From: Pseudomonas sihuiensis
GTDB taxonomy: Bacteria > Pseudomonadota > Gammaproteobacteria > Pseudomonadales > Pseudomonadaceae
Length of the DNA: 64,000 nucleotides
Assembly: GCF_900106015.1 (NCBI RefSeq)
Contig: NZ_LT629797.1
Location: 3,906,001-3,970,000 of the forward strand
Reading direction: 5' to 3'
Of this stretch, positions 9,439 to 20,920 are shown in pieces. The translations under genes and the position numbers were made by a program. Position 1 is the stretch's first letter. Each line of letters begins with the position of its first letter. The notes beneath the pieces are model-generated. The model had not been told where the DNA came from. It did not search any database and was given only the letters and a program-made list of their open reading frames with translations.

Positions 9439-10569
9439 ATGAATGACACCAACGCCAACGATCAGCCTGACGTTTTCCCCTATCTGCAGCTGATCCACCA
9501 GCACGGCGGCTCGGACCTGTTCTTCAGCGTCGGCGCGCCGCCGCACATGAAGGTCGAAGGGCATAGCCAGCCCGTCGGCCAGCGCATCATGAAGGCCGGT
9601 GAGGTGCAGCAGCTGGCCTATCAACTGATGACGCAGAAGCAGATCGCCGAGTTCGAACGCGACCTGGAGATGAACCTGGCCGTCGGCCTGCAGGGCGCCG
9701 GGCGTTATCGGGTCAACGTCTATTACCAGCGCGGCGAAGTGGCCATGGTGGTGCGCCTGATCAAGAGCGAGATCCCCAGCTTCGAGGCACTTGGCCTGCC
9801 CAGGCTGCTGGAGAAACTGGCCATGCAGGACCGCGGGCTGATCCTGGTCACCGGCGCGGCCGGCTCGGGCAAGTCCACCACCCTGGCGGCGATGCTGGAT
9901 TTTCGCAACCGCCACAAGAGCGGGCATATCGTCTGCATCGAAGACCCTATCGAGTTTCTCCACAGACATCAGCGCTCGATCATCGACCAGCGTGAAGTCG
10001 GCCTGGATACCCACAGCTTCGCTGATGCCCTGCGCAACGTGCTGCGCGAGGCGCCGGACGTGATCATGCTCGGCGAGATCCGCGACGCCGCCACCATGCA
10101 GCACGCCCTGCACTATGCCGAAACCGGCCACCTGTGCGTCGCCACCCTGCATGCCACCAGCAGCAGCCACGCCATCGAACGTATCGCTCGCTTCTTCCCC
10201 GACGACGCTCGCAAGCAGGTACTGGCCGACGTCGCGCACAACCTGCTCGCGGTGGTCGGCCAGCGCCTGGTGCCCGGCATCGAACAGAAGCGCGTGGCGG
10301 CGGTGGAGCTGATGCTGGGCACGCCCTATATCCGCGACCTGATCCAGCGAGATGAACTGGAGGAGCTGCGCGAGGCCACTGCGCGGGCTTCCGAACAGGG
10401 CCTGCAGACCTTCGACCAGCACCTGTTCGCCCTGCTCGAAGCCGGCCGTATCAGTCTGACCGAAGCGCTCAAGTTCGCCGACTCGCGGACCGATCTCAGC
10501 CTCAAGTTCAAACTCGAGCGCGGTTTCTCCGCCGACGACGCCGAACTCAAGGTGCTGCGCGACGGTTGA
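9439..10569 (+). CDS. PilT/PilU-family type IV pilus retraction ATPase
   Basis: 376 residues, close to the length of PilU. The secretion-ATPase motifs are in order: Walker A GAAGSGKST near residue 141, an Asp box (CIEDPIEF), Walker B (DVIMLGEIRD) near residue 207, and a His box (TGHLCVATLHA). The C-terminus ends in a long helix as in PilU. The start at 9439 gives the canonical N-terminus (MNDTNANDQPDVFPYLQLI). It acts as a cytoplasmic hexamer at the pilus base. No pilT or other pilus gene is beside it, so it is an unlinked paralogue; pilU or a third PilT-like copy cannot be separated by eye. Confidence 0.87.
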   Translation: MNDTNANDQPDVFPYLQLIHQHGGSDLFFSVGAPPHMKVEGHSQPVGQRIMKAGEVQQLAYQLMTQKQIAEFERDLEMNLAVGLQGAGRYRVNVYYQRGEVAMVVRLIKSEIPSFEALGLPRLLEKLAMQDRGLILVTGAAGSGKSTTLAAMLDFRNRHKSGHIVCIEDPIEFLHRHQRSIIDQREVGLDTHSFADALRNVLREAPDVIMLGEIRDAATMQHALHYAETGHLCVATLHATSSSHAIERIARFFPDDARKQVLADVAHNLLAVVGQRLVPGIEQKRVAAVELMLGTPYIRDLIQRDELEELREATARASEQGLQTFDQHLFALLEAGRISLTEALKFADSRTDLSLKFKLERGFSADDAELKVLRDG

Positions 10570-10657
10570 CTGGCTTTATCAGCGATTTCGGCCGATGCTC
10601 ATCTATACAGGCCGAAACCATAATTCCTCATCGGCCGTCTTTCAGGGGGGCCGATTC

Positions 10658-12298
10658 ATGCTGACCCTGCTGCATTTGCTGTCAGCTATTGCCCTGTTGG
10701 TCTGGGGCACACACATCGTACGTACCGGCATCCTGCGCGTGTTCGGCTCGCAGTTGCGCAAGGTGCTCAGCCACAACATCGGCCGCCGACCGCTGGCGTT
10801 CGTCGCCGGCATCGGCGTCACGGCGCTGGTGCAGAGCAGCAACGCCACGGCCTTGCTGGTCACCTCCTTCGTTGCCCAGGGCTTGATGGCGTTGGCGCCG
10901 GGCCTGGCGATCATGCTCGGCGCCGACGTCGGCACGGCGCTGATGGCACGCGTGCTGACGCTCAACCTCAGTTGGCTCAGCCCGCTGCTGATCTTTCTCG
11001 GGGTGATCTTCTTTCTCTCGCGGCGGCAGACCCGAGCAGGACAACTCGGCCGCGTGGCCATCGGCCTCGGGCTGATGCTGCTGGCGTTGGAGTTGATCGT
11101 TGCCGCCGCCACGCCGATCACCGAGGCGCGTGGCATTCGCGTGCTGTTCGCGTCATTGACTGGCGATCTGCTACTCGACGCGCTGGTCGGTGCGTTGTTC
11201 GCCCTGCTCACCTATTCCAGCCTGGCCGCCGTGCTGCTCACCGCAACCCTGGCCGGTGCCGGGCTGATCAGCCTGCCGGTGGCCATCGGCCTGGTGATCG
11301 GTGCCAACATCGGCAGCGGTCTGCTGGCCTTTCTCACCAGCAGCCTGCAGAACCCTGCCGGGCGTCGTGTGGCGCTGGGCAGCCTGATCTACAAGCTGAT
11401 CGGACTGTTGCTGGTGCTGCCGGTGCTGCAGCCATTGGCCGACTGGCTGGACAGCCTGAATTGGCGCCCGGCGGAGCTGGTGATCTTTTTCCACCTGCTC
11501 TACAACAGCCTGCGCGCCGTGCTGATGTTGCCCAGCGTCGGGCTGATGGCGCGCTTCTGCAACTGGTTGCTACCGGACCGTGCCGATGACAGCGGCATCG
11601 CCCGCCCACGCCACCTCGACCCGACGGCGCTGACCACACCGAGCCTGGCGTTGGCCAACGCCGTGCGCGAAACCCTGCGCGTGGGCGACAAGATCGAGGC
11701 CATGCTCAGCCGTCTGCTACCGGTGCTGGAGCAGAACCAGCCAGCACTGGACAAGGAGCTGCGCAGCCTCAATGACGATGTCGCCAGCCTGTGCCGGGCG
11801 GTCAAGCTGTACCTCGCGCAAATCCCCCGTGAGGCCCTGAGCGAGCACGAAAGCCGGCGCTGGGCAGAGATTCTCGAGCTGGCAGTCAACCTCGAGCAGG
11901 CTGGCGATCTGATCGAGCGCATGCTCGGCAAGATCCAGAACGAGAAGACCGCGCAACGCCGGGCCTTCTCCGAAAAGGGGCTGGAGGAGCTCACCAGCCT
12001 GCACGGACAACTGATGGCCAACCTGCGCCTGGGGCTGAACGTTTTCCTCAGCGCCGACCACGCCAGCGCCAGCCAGCTGCTGCGCGAGAAGCGCCGCTTC
12101 CGCGCGCAGGAGCGACGCCTGGCCCACGCCCATATCGGCCGTCTGCAGCGTCAAGTGGTGCAGAGCATCGAAACCAGCTCCCTGCACCTGGAGCTGATCG
12201 CCGACATGAAGCGACTCAACTCGCTGTTCTGCGCCAGCGCCTACGTGGTGCTCGAGGGCGGCGAAACCGGCGCCCTCAAGCTCGAAGGCGGCGAGTGA
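10658..12298 (+). CDS. Na/Pi cotransporter family protein with PhoU-like domain
   Basis: 546 residues. The first about 300 form a membrane domain with two copies of the Na/Pi cotransporter repeat, each with a QSS/TYSS-type signature (LVQSSNATALLVTSF; LLTYSSLAAVLLTATL). The remaining about 240 residues are helical and hydrophilic, matching a PhoU-like domain. It would import phosphate with sodium or export it, as debated for the family. The start at 10658 follows a strong G-run (CAGGGGGG). The stop lies one base from the stop of the convergent permease gene, so there is no room for a terminator and the two transcripts should overlap. Confidence 0.88.
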   Translation: MLTLLHLLSAIALLVWGTHIVRTGILRVFGSQLRKVLSHNIGRRPLAFVAGIGVTALVQSSNATALLVTSFVAQGLMALAPGLAIMLGADVGTALMARVLTLNLSWLSPLLIFLGVIFFLSRRQTRAGQLGRVAIGLGLMLLALELIVAAATPITEARGIRVLFASLTGDLLLDALVGALFALLTYSSLAAVLLTATLAGAGLISLPVAIGLVIGANIGSGLLAFLTSSLQNPAGRRVALGSLIYKLIGLLLVLPVLQPLADWLDSLNWRPAELVIFFHLLYNSLRAVLMLPSVGLMARFCNWLLPDRADDSGIARPRHLDPTALTTPSLALANAVRETLRVGDKIEAMLSRLLPVLEQNQPALDKELRSLNDDVASLCRAVKLYLAQIPREALSEHESRRWAEILELAVNLEQAGDLIERMLGKIQNEKTAQRRAFSEKGLEELTSLHGQLMANLRLGLNVFLSADHASASQLLREKRRFRAQERRLAHAHIGRLQRQVVQSIETSSLHLELIADMKRLNSLFCASAYVVLEGGETGALKLEGGE

Positions 12299-12299
12299 C

Positions 12300-13808
12300 T
12301 CAGTCGGCGCCGGTCACGCGCTCGGGCTCGGCCGGCTCGACGCCGCGCCAGGCGTACCAGGCGAAGAACAGCGCCATCAGCAGATAACCGTGGACGAAGT
12401 CCGGCGCGGCATACCACGCCAGCTTCGGCGCGTGCATCAGGCCAACGAAGGCCATGGCCGCCGCCACCAGGGCGAAGGTGGTGGCCTGGCGGAACTGGCG
12501 ATCGATCACCGCCACGCACATCGCGCCCAGCAGGATGGCGCTGAACATGGCGCCCTGCCCCAGCGCGCCAATGGCGCTGGAAATGCCCTCGACCACTTCG
12601 GGTGCGCCACGGTTGAAGCGGGTCGCCAGGTAGTTGGCGAAGTACGGCAGCATCGCCAGCGCCACGGCCGGGTAGTAACGGGCGTGGTTGCTATTGAACG
12701 CGGTGGCGATCATCGACATGCCGACGAACACCAGGATCGGCGCCACCACCGATACCGGAATCAGCGCGGCGATGAAGGCGATCAGACCGAACATGGTCGC
12801 CAATCCGTACACCGCGCCATTGAGCAGGCTATAACCACGCCTGGCGCCCATCCACTTCGAACCCACGGTGGCGATGTAAACGGTGGTCGGGAACACGCCG
12901 CCGAACAGCGCCCCGAGCGAGGTACCGAGCCCATCCACGGCCTGGCATTCGCGCACGCTGTAGCTGTCACCGGCGGCGCTCATGGCCTCGACGTTGTTCA
13001 TGGTCTCGATGGCGTTGTACAGGGTGATCGGCAGGATCACCGTCATCAGCGCCAGCATGCTGGTGAACAGCAGGCCCAGGCCCTCGTACCAGGCCAGATT
13101 GGGCAACAGCGGGTAGAAACCCAGGTGGGTGAAGGCATCACTGAACTTGCCGCTATCGGCGGCGCCGATCAGGTAGGCCAGCGCCGTGCCCACGACGATG
13201 GCGAACAGCGAAGCCGGCAGGCGAAACGGCATGCTTACCCGCGCCACCAGGCCGACGATGGTGATGGCCAGCACCAGCAGACCGATCACCGGGATTTCCA
13301 GGGTCTTGAACAGCATCTCGCCAGCAATGAAGGTCAGTGCCACACCGGCCACCGCGCCGAGCATGGCGGCGCGCGGCAGGCGGCGCTGCACCCAGCCACC
13401 GATCAGGCTGATGGCGGCCTCGATCAGACCACTGATGAAACACGCGGCCACCGCCACCTTCCACGCCAGCTCGGCGTCGCCGGTAAGGTTCTTTGCCGGC
13501 AGCAGCACGCCGAACAGGAAGACGAACATCACCGGCGTGCTGATGCCGTAGGACAGCGCGGTGACATCGGCGCGGTTCTCCTTGCGCGCCAGGCGCGCGG
13601 CGCTCCAGGCGTAGTAGAAGTTGCCGGCCATCACCGCCACCGCCGCCCCCGGCAGCACTTGGCCGAACACGATTTCGGCAGGGAAACCCATGCCCAGCAT
13701 GCTGATGGCGATGATCACGAAATTGGCGATGTTGTTCTGGAACAGGGCGAAGAAGGCGTCGGTATCTTCCTTCTTGTACCAGGGGTAATGCACGCGCGGC
13801 TTCGACAT
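12300..13808 (-). CDS. NCS2-family nucleobase/xanthine-type permease
   Basis: 502 residues with about 12-13 membrane segments. It shows the AzgA/NCS2 pattern: an N-terminal amphipathic start (YPWYKKEDTDAFFALFQNNIAN), a conserved ADVTALSYGIST stretch and a central GGVFPTTVY motif typical of proton-coupled purine permeases. Inner membrane. The substrate is not readable. It is the only gene of its transcript, facing the Na/Pi gene, and the intergenic region upstream holds a REP hairpin and a half-duplicated terminator. Confidence 0.82.
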   Translation of the reverse strand: MSKPRVHYPWYKKEDTDAFFALFQNNIANFVIIAISMLGMGFPAEIVFGQVLPGAAVAVMAGNFYYAWSAARLARKENRADVTALSYGISTPVMFVFLFGVLLPAKNLTGDAELAWKVAVAACFISGLIEAAISLIGGWVQRRLPRAAMLGAVAGVALTFIAGEMLFKTLEIPVIGLLVLAITIVGLVARVSMPFRLPASLFAIVVGTALAYLIGAADSGKFSDAFTHLGFYPLLPNLAWYEGLGLLFTSMLALMTVILPITLYNAIETMNNVEAMSAAGDSYSVRECQAVDGLGTSLGALFGGVFPTTVYIATVGSKWMGARRGYSLLNGAVYGLATMFGLIAFIAALIPVSVVAPILVFVGMSMIATAFNSNHARYYPAVALAMLPYFANYLATRFNRGAPEVVEGISSAIGALGQGAMFSAILLGAMCVAVIDRQFRQATTFALVAAAMAFVGLMHAPKLAWYAAPDFVHGYLLMALFFAWYAWRGVEPAEPERVTGAD

Positions 13809-13871
13809 GCTGGCTGCGTCCTTGTTGTCTGAGTGGTCAGGCCGGCGAGTCTAGCAATCCGCCGCGAGGGC

Positions 13872-14050
13872 ATAAACGAACAAGGCAGCCGAAGCTCAAT
13901 GCCTGTCAGATAGGCTTCGCAAATCCCCTCTTGCGTAGGGGCCCCGCCCCGGGGCGAAGCTTTTGGGTCGGCGCCGCCCGGGTTCGCGGCGGGGCGCCGC
14001 TCCTACACAAATGGGGGCATGGTCAATAAACGAACAAGGCAGCCGAAGCT
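13872..14050. repeat. 25-bp perfect direct repeats flanking a REP hairpin
   Basis: The 25 bases at 13872-13896 (starting ATAAACGAACAA) recur exactly at 14026-14050. The right copy forms the left arm and loop of the terminator of the TRAP gene; the left copy has the arm and loop but lacks the matching right arm. Between them sit 129 bp that include the REP hairpin at 13935-14006. The arrangement looks like a local duplication of half a terminator associated with REP insertion. Confidence 0.85.
13935..14006. repeat. REP-like hairpin, type 1, copy A
   Basis: The 72-bp element begins GTAGGGGCCCCGCCCCGGGG and ends GGCGGGGCGCCGCTCCTAC, so the ends are complementary, with an inner TTCGCGGCGGGG/CCCCGGGGCGAA pairing. 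A second copy lies at 39960-40032. The pattern fits Pseudomonas REP sequences. Confidence 0.8.
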
Positions 14051-14058
14051 GCCTTGTT
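14033..14058 (-). terminator. rho-independent terminator of the TRAP permease gene
   Basis: An 11-bp perfect stem (AACAAGGCAGC/GCTGCCTTGTT) with a CGAA loop lies 19 bp after the TRAP stop. Read on the minus strand it is followed by a T-rich tract (CGTTTATT). Confidence 0.8.
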
Positions 14059-14076
14059 GTCAGTTGCCAGGCTAGG

Positions 14077-16635
<2,559 letters not shown>

Positions 16636-16671
16636 GGGGCGAACCTGCATTTGAGTAAACGGAAAACGGCA

Positions 16672-16699
16672 AAACCCGCGGGCCTGAGCCTGCGGGTTT
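16672..16699 (-). terminator. hairpin between TAXI receptor and TRAP permease genes
   Basis: Stem AAACCCGCGGGC pairs with GCCTGCGGGTTT (11 of 12) around a CTGA loop, with a T-rich tract on the minus strand. It lies between two genes of one presumed operon, so it may act as a partial terminator that keeps permease expression below receptor expression. Confidence 0.7.
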
Positions 16700-16781
16700 G
16701 TTTAACACTAGAAGCGAATCGAGTGACGCGCCTGGCGACGCATCACGAACGGCCCTGACCGGCTGGCCGACAGGGCCCAAA

Positions 16782-16833
16782 GAGGGTGTTTACAAAGCAG
16801 CATGGCCGAGCGCAGCAATTTGTAGACACCCTC
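16782..16833. repeat. 52-bp element with 15-bp terminal inverted repeats
   Basis: The ends GAGGGTGTTTACAAA and TTTGTAGACACCCTC match as inverted repeats at 14 of 15 positions. It starts 6 bp after the TAXI receptor stop. Its right half shares a GCATnnCCGAGCGCAG core with the element at 31271-31361, so the two may be related. Confidence 0.72.
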
Positions 16834-16839
16834 GAAGGC

Positions 16840-17811
16840 TTACAGCCAGCCGCGTTCTTTGTAGTAACGCTCTGCACCCTCATGCAGCGGGGCAGTCAGA
16901 CCGACCTTGATCATGTCTTCTTCCTTCAGGTCAGCGAAGGCCGGGTGCAGACGCTTGAAGCGGTCGATGTTGTCGAACACCGATTTGACCAGTTGGTAGA
17001 CCACTTCCGGATCGGCCTTGGCGCTGGTGGACAGCACGGCCTTGCCGCCGATGGACGGCGTCGGCTGATCGTTGCCCTTATACAGACCGCCAGGGATGTC
17101 GGCCTTGGTGTAGTAGGTCTTCTCGGCCAGCAGCTTGTCGATCTCGGCGCCGGTCACCGGAACCAGAACGGCGTCGGTGGTGGTGGTAGCTTCCTGGATC
17201 GCGCCATTCGGATGACCGACGAAGTAGGTCATGGCATCGATGTTGTTGTCGCCCAGAGCGCTGGCCTGTTCGGCCGGCTTCAGCTCGGCAGCCAGGGCGA
17301 AGGCAGAGCGATCCCAGCCTTTGACAGCCATGATCTCTTCCAGGGTGTCACGCTGACCGGAACCCGGGTTGCCGACGTTAACGCGCTTGCCCTTGAGATC
17401 ATCGAAACTGGCGATGTTGGCGCTACGACGGGCGAGGACAGTGAACACTTCGCTCTGCAGCGAGAACACCGCACGGATATCGCTCATCGCACCTTCGGCT
17501 TCGAACGGTGCAGCGCCGTTGAGAGCCTTGAACTGGTGGTCGGACTGCATGATGCCGAAGTTGAATTCGCCGCTGCGAATGCCATTCACGTTGGCCACAC
17601 CGCCGCCGCTGGCCGGCGCGTTGCACTTGATGCCGTGCTCAGCCGAGCCACGGTTGAGGAAGCGGCAGATGGACTGACCGGCCACGTAATAGACGCCGGT
17701 CTGGCCGCCGGTGCCGATGGTGACGAATTTCTCTTCGGCCTGTGCCATACCACTCAGGGCAGTACCCGCGAGCGCGGCGGACAGGACCCATGCCAAGGAT
17801 TTGCCTTTCAT
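16840..17811 (-). CDS. TAXI-family TRAP transporter solute receptor
   Basis: 323 residues. A clear signal peptide (MKGKSLAWVLSAALAGTALSGMAQA) precedes the TAXI hallmark near the mature N-terminus (VTIGTGGQTGVYYVAGQSICR). The body has the expected GVANVNGIRSGEFNFGIMQSD segment. The start at 17811 has AAGGAGA at ideal spacing; the longer reading upstream adds an Arg-rich leader that is not a signal peptide. The protein is periplasmic and hands its ligand to the fused permease downstream. The ligand is unknown; glutamate and C4-dicarboxylates are known for the family. Confidence 0.9.
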   Translation of the reverse strand: MKGKSLAWVLSAALAGTALSGMAQAEEKFVTIGTGGQTGVYYVAGQSICRFLNRGSAEHGIKCNAPASGGGVANVNGIRSGEFNFGIMQSDHQFKALNGAAPFEAEGAMSDIRAVFSLQSEVFTVLARRSANIASFDDLKGKRVNVGNPGSGQRDTLEEIMAVKGWDRSAFALAAELKPAEQASALGDNNIDAMTYFVGHPNGAIQEATTTTDAVLVPVTGAEIDKLLAEKTYYTKADIPGGLYKGNDQPTPSIGGKAVLSTSAKADPEVVYQLVKSVFDNIDRFKRLHPAFADLKEEDMIKVGLTAPLHEGAERYYKERGWL

Positions 17812-17981
17812 GGGATATCTCCTTTTTCTGTTGTTTTGAGCGAGCGTGCCTTGTGAGCGACGTCCGGGTGGGAAGTCTAACTGCTTGCGACGAATATGCA
17901 CGCCTTGTTGACCAACCGGTCGTAACTCATTGTGTGGGGCGCAGGCTATCGTCCAACCCCGGCATTGGGCAGAATCGACCA

Positions 17982-19010
17982 ATGTCGAACGTCCCTCATG
18001 AATCATCGCAGGCCTCGGTCAGCGCCAGTCTGACCCAGGCTGTGCTGCACGCAGCCAGTCGCCTCGGCCTCGACCGTCAGGCGCTGCTCAGCGTCTGTAA
18101 CCTGACTGACCAGCAACTGGCTGATCCCGACGCGCGCATCCCCTTCAGCGTCCAGCAGACCCTCTGGCATGAGCTGGATTCACGCCTGCAGCACCCGGAA
18201 CCCGGCCTGCTGCTCGGTCGCAACCTCACCCCAGGCCCATTCAGCGTCCTCAGTTATCTGCTGCAGAGCAGCGCCACCCTGAGCGATGCGCTGAACGCCG
18301 CACTACGCTATCAGCGCCTCGCTGGCGAGGGCGGCGAACTGCATATCGATACTCGCGACGACAGCCTGTTGCTGCTGTACCGCCCATTGCATCCGCAGCA
18401 TCCGGCAACCCGCATCCGCGTCCTGGCGATGATGGCCTGCTGGGTGCAGATGACCATGCCGCTGCTCGACGACTTCCGCCTGCTCGGCGCGCAATTTCGT
18501 CACGCTGAACCAGCCGACCTTGCGCCCTATCAGGACGTGTTCGCCTGCCCACTGCAGTTCGCCAGCGACGACTACGCCATCGCCCTGCCCCGGACCCTGG
18601 GCCAGGCGCCCCTGATCCAGGCCAACCCGCCGCTGCAGCAACTGCTGCGCCAGCATGCCGAAACCCTGCTCGCCCGCCTGCCCAGCGCCAGCCTCAGTGC
18701 GCGGGTCATCGGCCTGCTCGGCGAGCAACTGGCACACGGCGAACCCGACCGCGCCGAGCTGGCCCGTACGCTGAACCTGAGCGAACGCACCCTGCAGCGC
18801 AGGCTGGCCGAAGAGGGCTGCAGCTATCAGCACCTGCTGGCCGACACGCGCCGCCAGCTGGCCGAACAACACCTGCGCGACGGACGCCTACCTGCGGCGG
18901 AAATCGCCCTGCTGCTGGGCTACTCCGAACCCAGCGTATTCTTCCGCGCCTTCCGCCAGTGGACCGGCCTGACCCCTGGCGAATACCGCGCCCAGCACGG
19001 CACTGCCTGA
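17982..19010 (+). CDS. AraC-family regulator with arabinose-binding-like N-domain
   Basis: 342 residues. The N-terminal about 200 residues match the OruR/ArgR-type sensor domain seen in many Pseudomonas AraC proteins. The C-terminal two-helix-turn-helix module runs from about residue 245 (ELARTLNLSERTLQRRLAEEG) to the second helix pair (AEIALLLGYSEPSVFFRAFRQWTGLTPGEYR). It is divergent from the TAXI receptor gene across 170 bp, the usual position for a regulator of the neighbouring transporter. Effector unknown. Confidence 0.87.
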   Translation: MSNVPHESSQASVSASLTQAVLHAASRLGLDRQALLSVCNLTDQQLADPDARIPFSVQQTLWHELDSRLQHPEPGLLLGRNLTPGPFSVLSYLLQSSATLSDALNAALRYQRLAGEGGELHIDTRDDSLLLLYRPLHPQHPATRIRVLAMMACWVQMTMPLLDDFRLLGAQFRHAEPADLAPYQDVFACPLQFASDDYAIALPRTLGQAPLIQANPPLQQLLRQHAETLLARLPSASLSARVIGLLGEQLAHGEPDRAELARTLNLSERTLQRRLAEEGCSYQHLLADTRRQLAEQHLRDGRLPAAEIALLLGYSEPSVFFRAFRQWTGLTPGEYRAQHGTA

Positions 19011-19206
19011 GGCACAGGTTCGCTCGCCAACACGGCGGTCCTGGGCACCATTCGCCACGCTCATCACCGAGCATCCCGCGGCGCAAAACAGCCGCGACGG
19101 CATCAGCGCATCACCCGTATCGATGATGACTATGCCTGTGCCTGGCGTGCGCTGCCTGGACCCGAGGGGTTAGAGTGGCCGGCCATGCAACGAGGAGAAT
19201 TCCCCA

Positions 19207-20208
19207 ATGAGCCGACTGGCCTCCATCAAGCTCTCCACCCTCGACCTGGCGCCGATTCGCGACGATGGCGATGCCGCTCAGGCCCTGCACAATTCGCTGG
19301 CGCTGGCCCGACATGTCGAGAGCCTCGGCTTCGAGCGATTCTGGGTGGCCGAGCACCACAACATGGACGGCATCGCCAGCTCCGCCACCTCAGTGCTGAT
19401 CGGCTATCTGGCCGCCGGCACCTCGAAAATCCGCCTGGGCGCTGGCGGCGTGATGCTGCCCAACCATGCGCCGCTGGTGATTGCCGAACAGTTCGGCACC
19501 CTCGCCACGCTCTATCCCGGGCGTATCGAACTGGGCCTGGGCCGCGCGCCCGGCGCCGATCAGTACACCGCCCATGCCCTGCGCCGCAGCCGCGATGGTA
19601 GCGCCGACGACTTCCCCAATGACGTCGAGGAACTGCAGGCCTACCTCGGCCCGCGCCAGGAAGGGCAACGGGTGATCGCCATGCCCGGGGCGGGCACCAA
19701 TGTGCCGATCTGGCTGCTCGGCTCCAGCCTGTTCAGCGCCCAGCTGGCCGGCATGAAGGGCCTGCCTTACGCCTTCGCCTCGCACTTCGCACCGCGCTAC
19801 ATGCACGAGGCGATCCGCATCTACCGCAACCACTTCCGCCCCTCGGCGGTGCTGGACAAGCCTTATGTGATGCTTGGCGTACCGCTGCTGGCAGCCGACA
19901 GCGATGAGCAGGCGCAGTACCTGGCCACCTCCGCGTTCCAGCGCATCCTGGCGCTGATCCGCGGCCAGAGCCTGGTGCAACGCAAGCCCGTACCGAGCAT
20001 GGACGGCCTGTGGCTGCCGCACGAGCGCCAGGCCGTGGGCGAGTTCTTCGGCCTGGCTACCATCGGCGGGCCGCAGACCGTGCGTCAGCGCCTGGAACAG
20101 TTGCTGGAGCAAACCGAAGCGGACGAGCTGATCTTCACCTGCGACATGTACGACTTCGCCGACCGCCTGCACGCCTTCGACATCCTCGCCGAGCTGCAAC
20201 ACGGCTAG
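19207..20208 (+). CDS. LLM-class flavin-dependent oxidoreductase
   Basis: 333 residues with the luciferase-like monooxygenase barrel. Visible features are [17 protein letters not shown] early (the MsnO8/alkanal-monooxygenase-like group), a [22 protein letters not shown] strand-loop, and LGRAPG near residue 117. It would use FMNH2 from a separate reductase. AGGAGA precedes the start. The TAG stop lies inside the left terminal repeat of a 146-bp inverted-repeat element, so the present C-terminus is set by that insertion. Substrate unknown. Confidence 0.85.
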   Translation: MSRLASIKLSTLDLAPIRDDGDAAQALHNSLALARHVESLGFERFWVAEHHNMDGIASSATSVLIGYLAAGTSKIRLGAGGVMLPNHAPLVIAEQFGTLATLYPGRIELGLGRAPGADQYTAHALRRSRDGSADDFPNDVEELQAYLGPRQEGQRVIAMPGAGTNVPIWLLGSSLFSAQLAGMKGLPYAFASHFAPRYMHEAIRIYRNHFRPSAVLDKPYVMLGVPLLAADSDEQAQYLATSAFQRILALIRGQSLVQRKPVPSMDGLWLPHERQAVGEFFGLATIGGPQTVRQRLEQLLEQTEADELIFTCDMYDFADRLHAFDILAELQHG

Positions 20209-20351
20209 CAGGCCGTTGAAAAACGTAGGCGAGGCAGCCAGTGCAAGGCAAAAGCAGGCGAAAAAGCGGAGTTTACGAGCTGTAAATGAGCATTTTGAGC
20301 CTGCTTTTAACGTAGCAATGGCAACGCAGGTAGTTTTTCAACAGCCTGCTA
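20206..20351. mobile_element. 146-bp MITE-like element with 19-bp terminal inverted repeats
   Basis: The left end is TAGCAGGCCGTTGAAAAAC and the right end GTTTTTCAACAGCCTGCTA, matching at 18 of 19 positions. An internal pair, AAAAGCAGGC and GCCTGCTTTT, adds a second stem. There is no coding capacity. The left TA may be a target duplication. The first three bases serve as the stop codon of the upstream gene. A degenerate right-end copy may sit at 54105-54137. Confidence 0.8.
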
Positions 20352-20435
20352 AGTGCGAACTTGTACGCGTGACAGCCCTCTGAATCAGAACAGGCCGCCA
20401 GATCGGTGGCCCCGTTCATACGATGGGAGACGCAT

Positions 20436-20861
20436 ATGAAGAAGACAGCTTCGGCCCACTGGCAAGGTGGTATCAAGGACGGCAAAGGCACCATCTCTAC
20501 CGAAAGTGGCGTCCTCAAGGACTCGCCCTACGGTTTCAACACCCGCTTCGAGGACAAGCCCGGCACCAACCCCGAAGAGCTGATCGGCGCCGCTCATGCG
20601 GGCTGCTTCTCCATGGCGCTGTCCAAGGAGTTGGGCGACGCCGGCATGACCGCCGAGAGCATTGACACCAAGGCGCAAGTGACCCTGGAAAAGGTCGAGG
20701 GCGGCTTCGAAATCAGCGCCGTGCATCTGACGCTGCGCGCGAAGATCCCAGGCGCCGAACGCGCCGCCTTCGAGAAAGCCGTGGAAGCTGCCAAGACCGG
20801 CTGCCCGGTATCCAAGGTACTGAACGCCACGATCACCCTGGAAGGCATACTCGAAGCCTGA
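20436..20861 (+). CDS. OsmC-family peroxiredoxin-like protein
   Basis: 141 residues of the OsmC/Ohr fold. The conserved GAAHAGCFSMALSKEL segment carries one redox Cys, and the second is in KTGCPVSKVLNATI. This is the OsmC subgroup layout (osmotically inducible organic hydroperoxide reductase). The start at 20436 is preceded by GGGAGA. Two Cys at the expected spacing support a thiol peroxidase acting on organic hydroperoxides in the cytosol. Confidence 0.92.
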   Translation: MKKTASAHWQGGIKDGKGTISTESGVLKDSPYGFNTRFEDKPGTNPEELIGAAHAGCFSMALSKELGDAGMTAESIDTKAQVTLEKVEGGFEISAVHLTLRAKIPGAERAAFEKAVEAAKTGCPVSKVLNATITLEGILEA

Positions 20862-20920
20862 CCTTGCACCCGCGGCGCCCCCATTGATCAGCGGGGCGCG
20901 CCGTGCGGATCAGCCCTGGC

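Noticed and set aside
9262..10422. 386-codon open frame on the minus strand
   Set aside because: It is antisense to the PilT/PilU ATPase gene, which has all expected motifs.
12390..13832. 480-codon open frame on the plus strand
   Set aside because: It mirrors the NCS2 permease gene and shows the same His/Gln/Arg-rich shadow composition.
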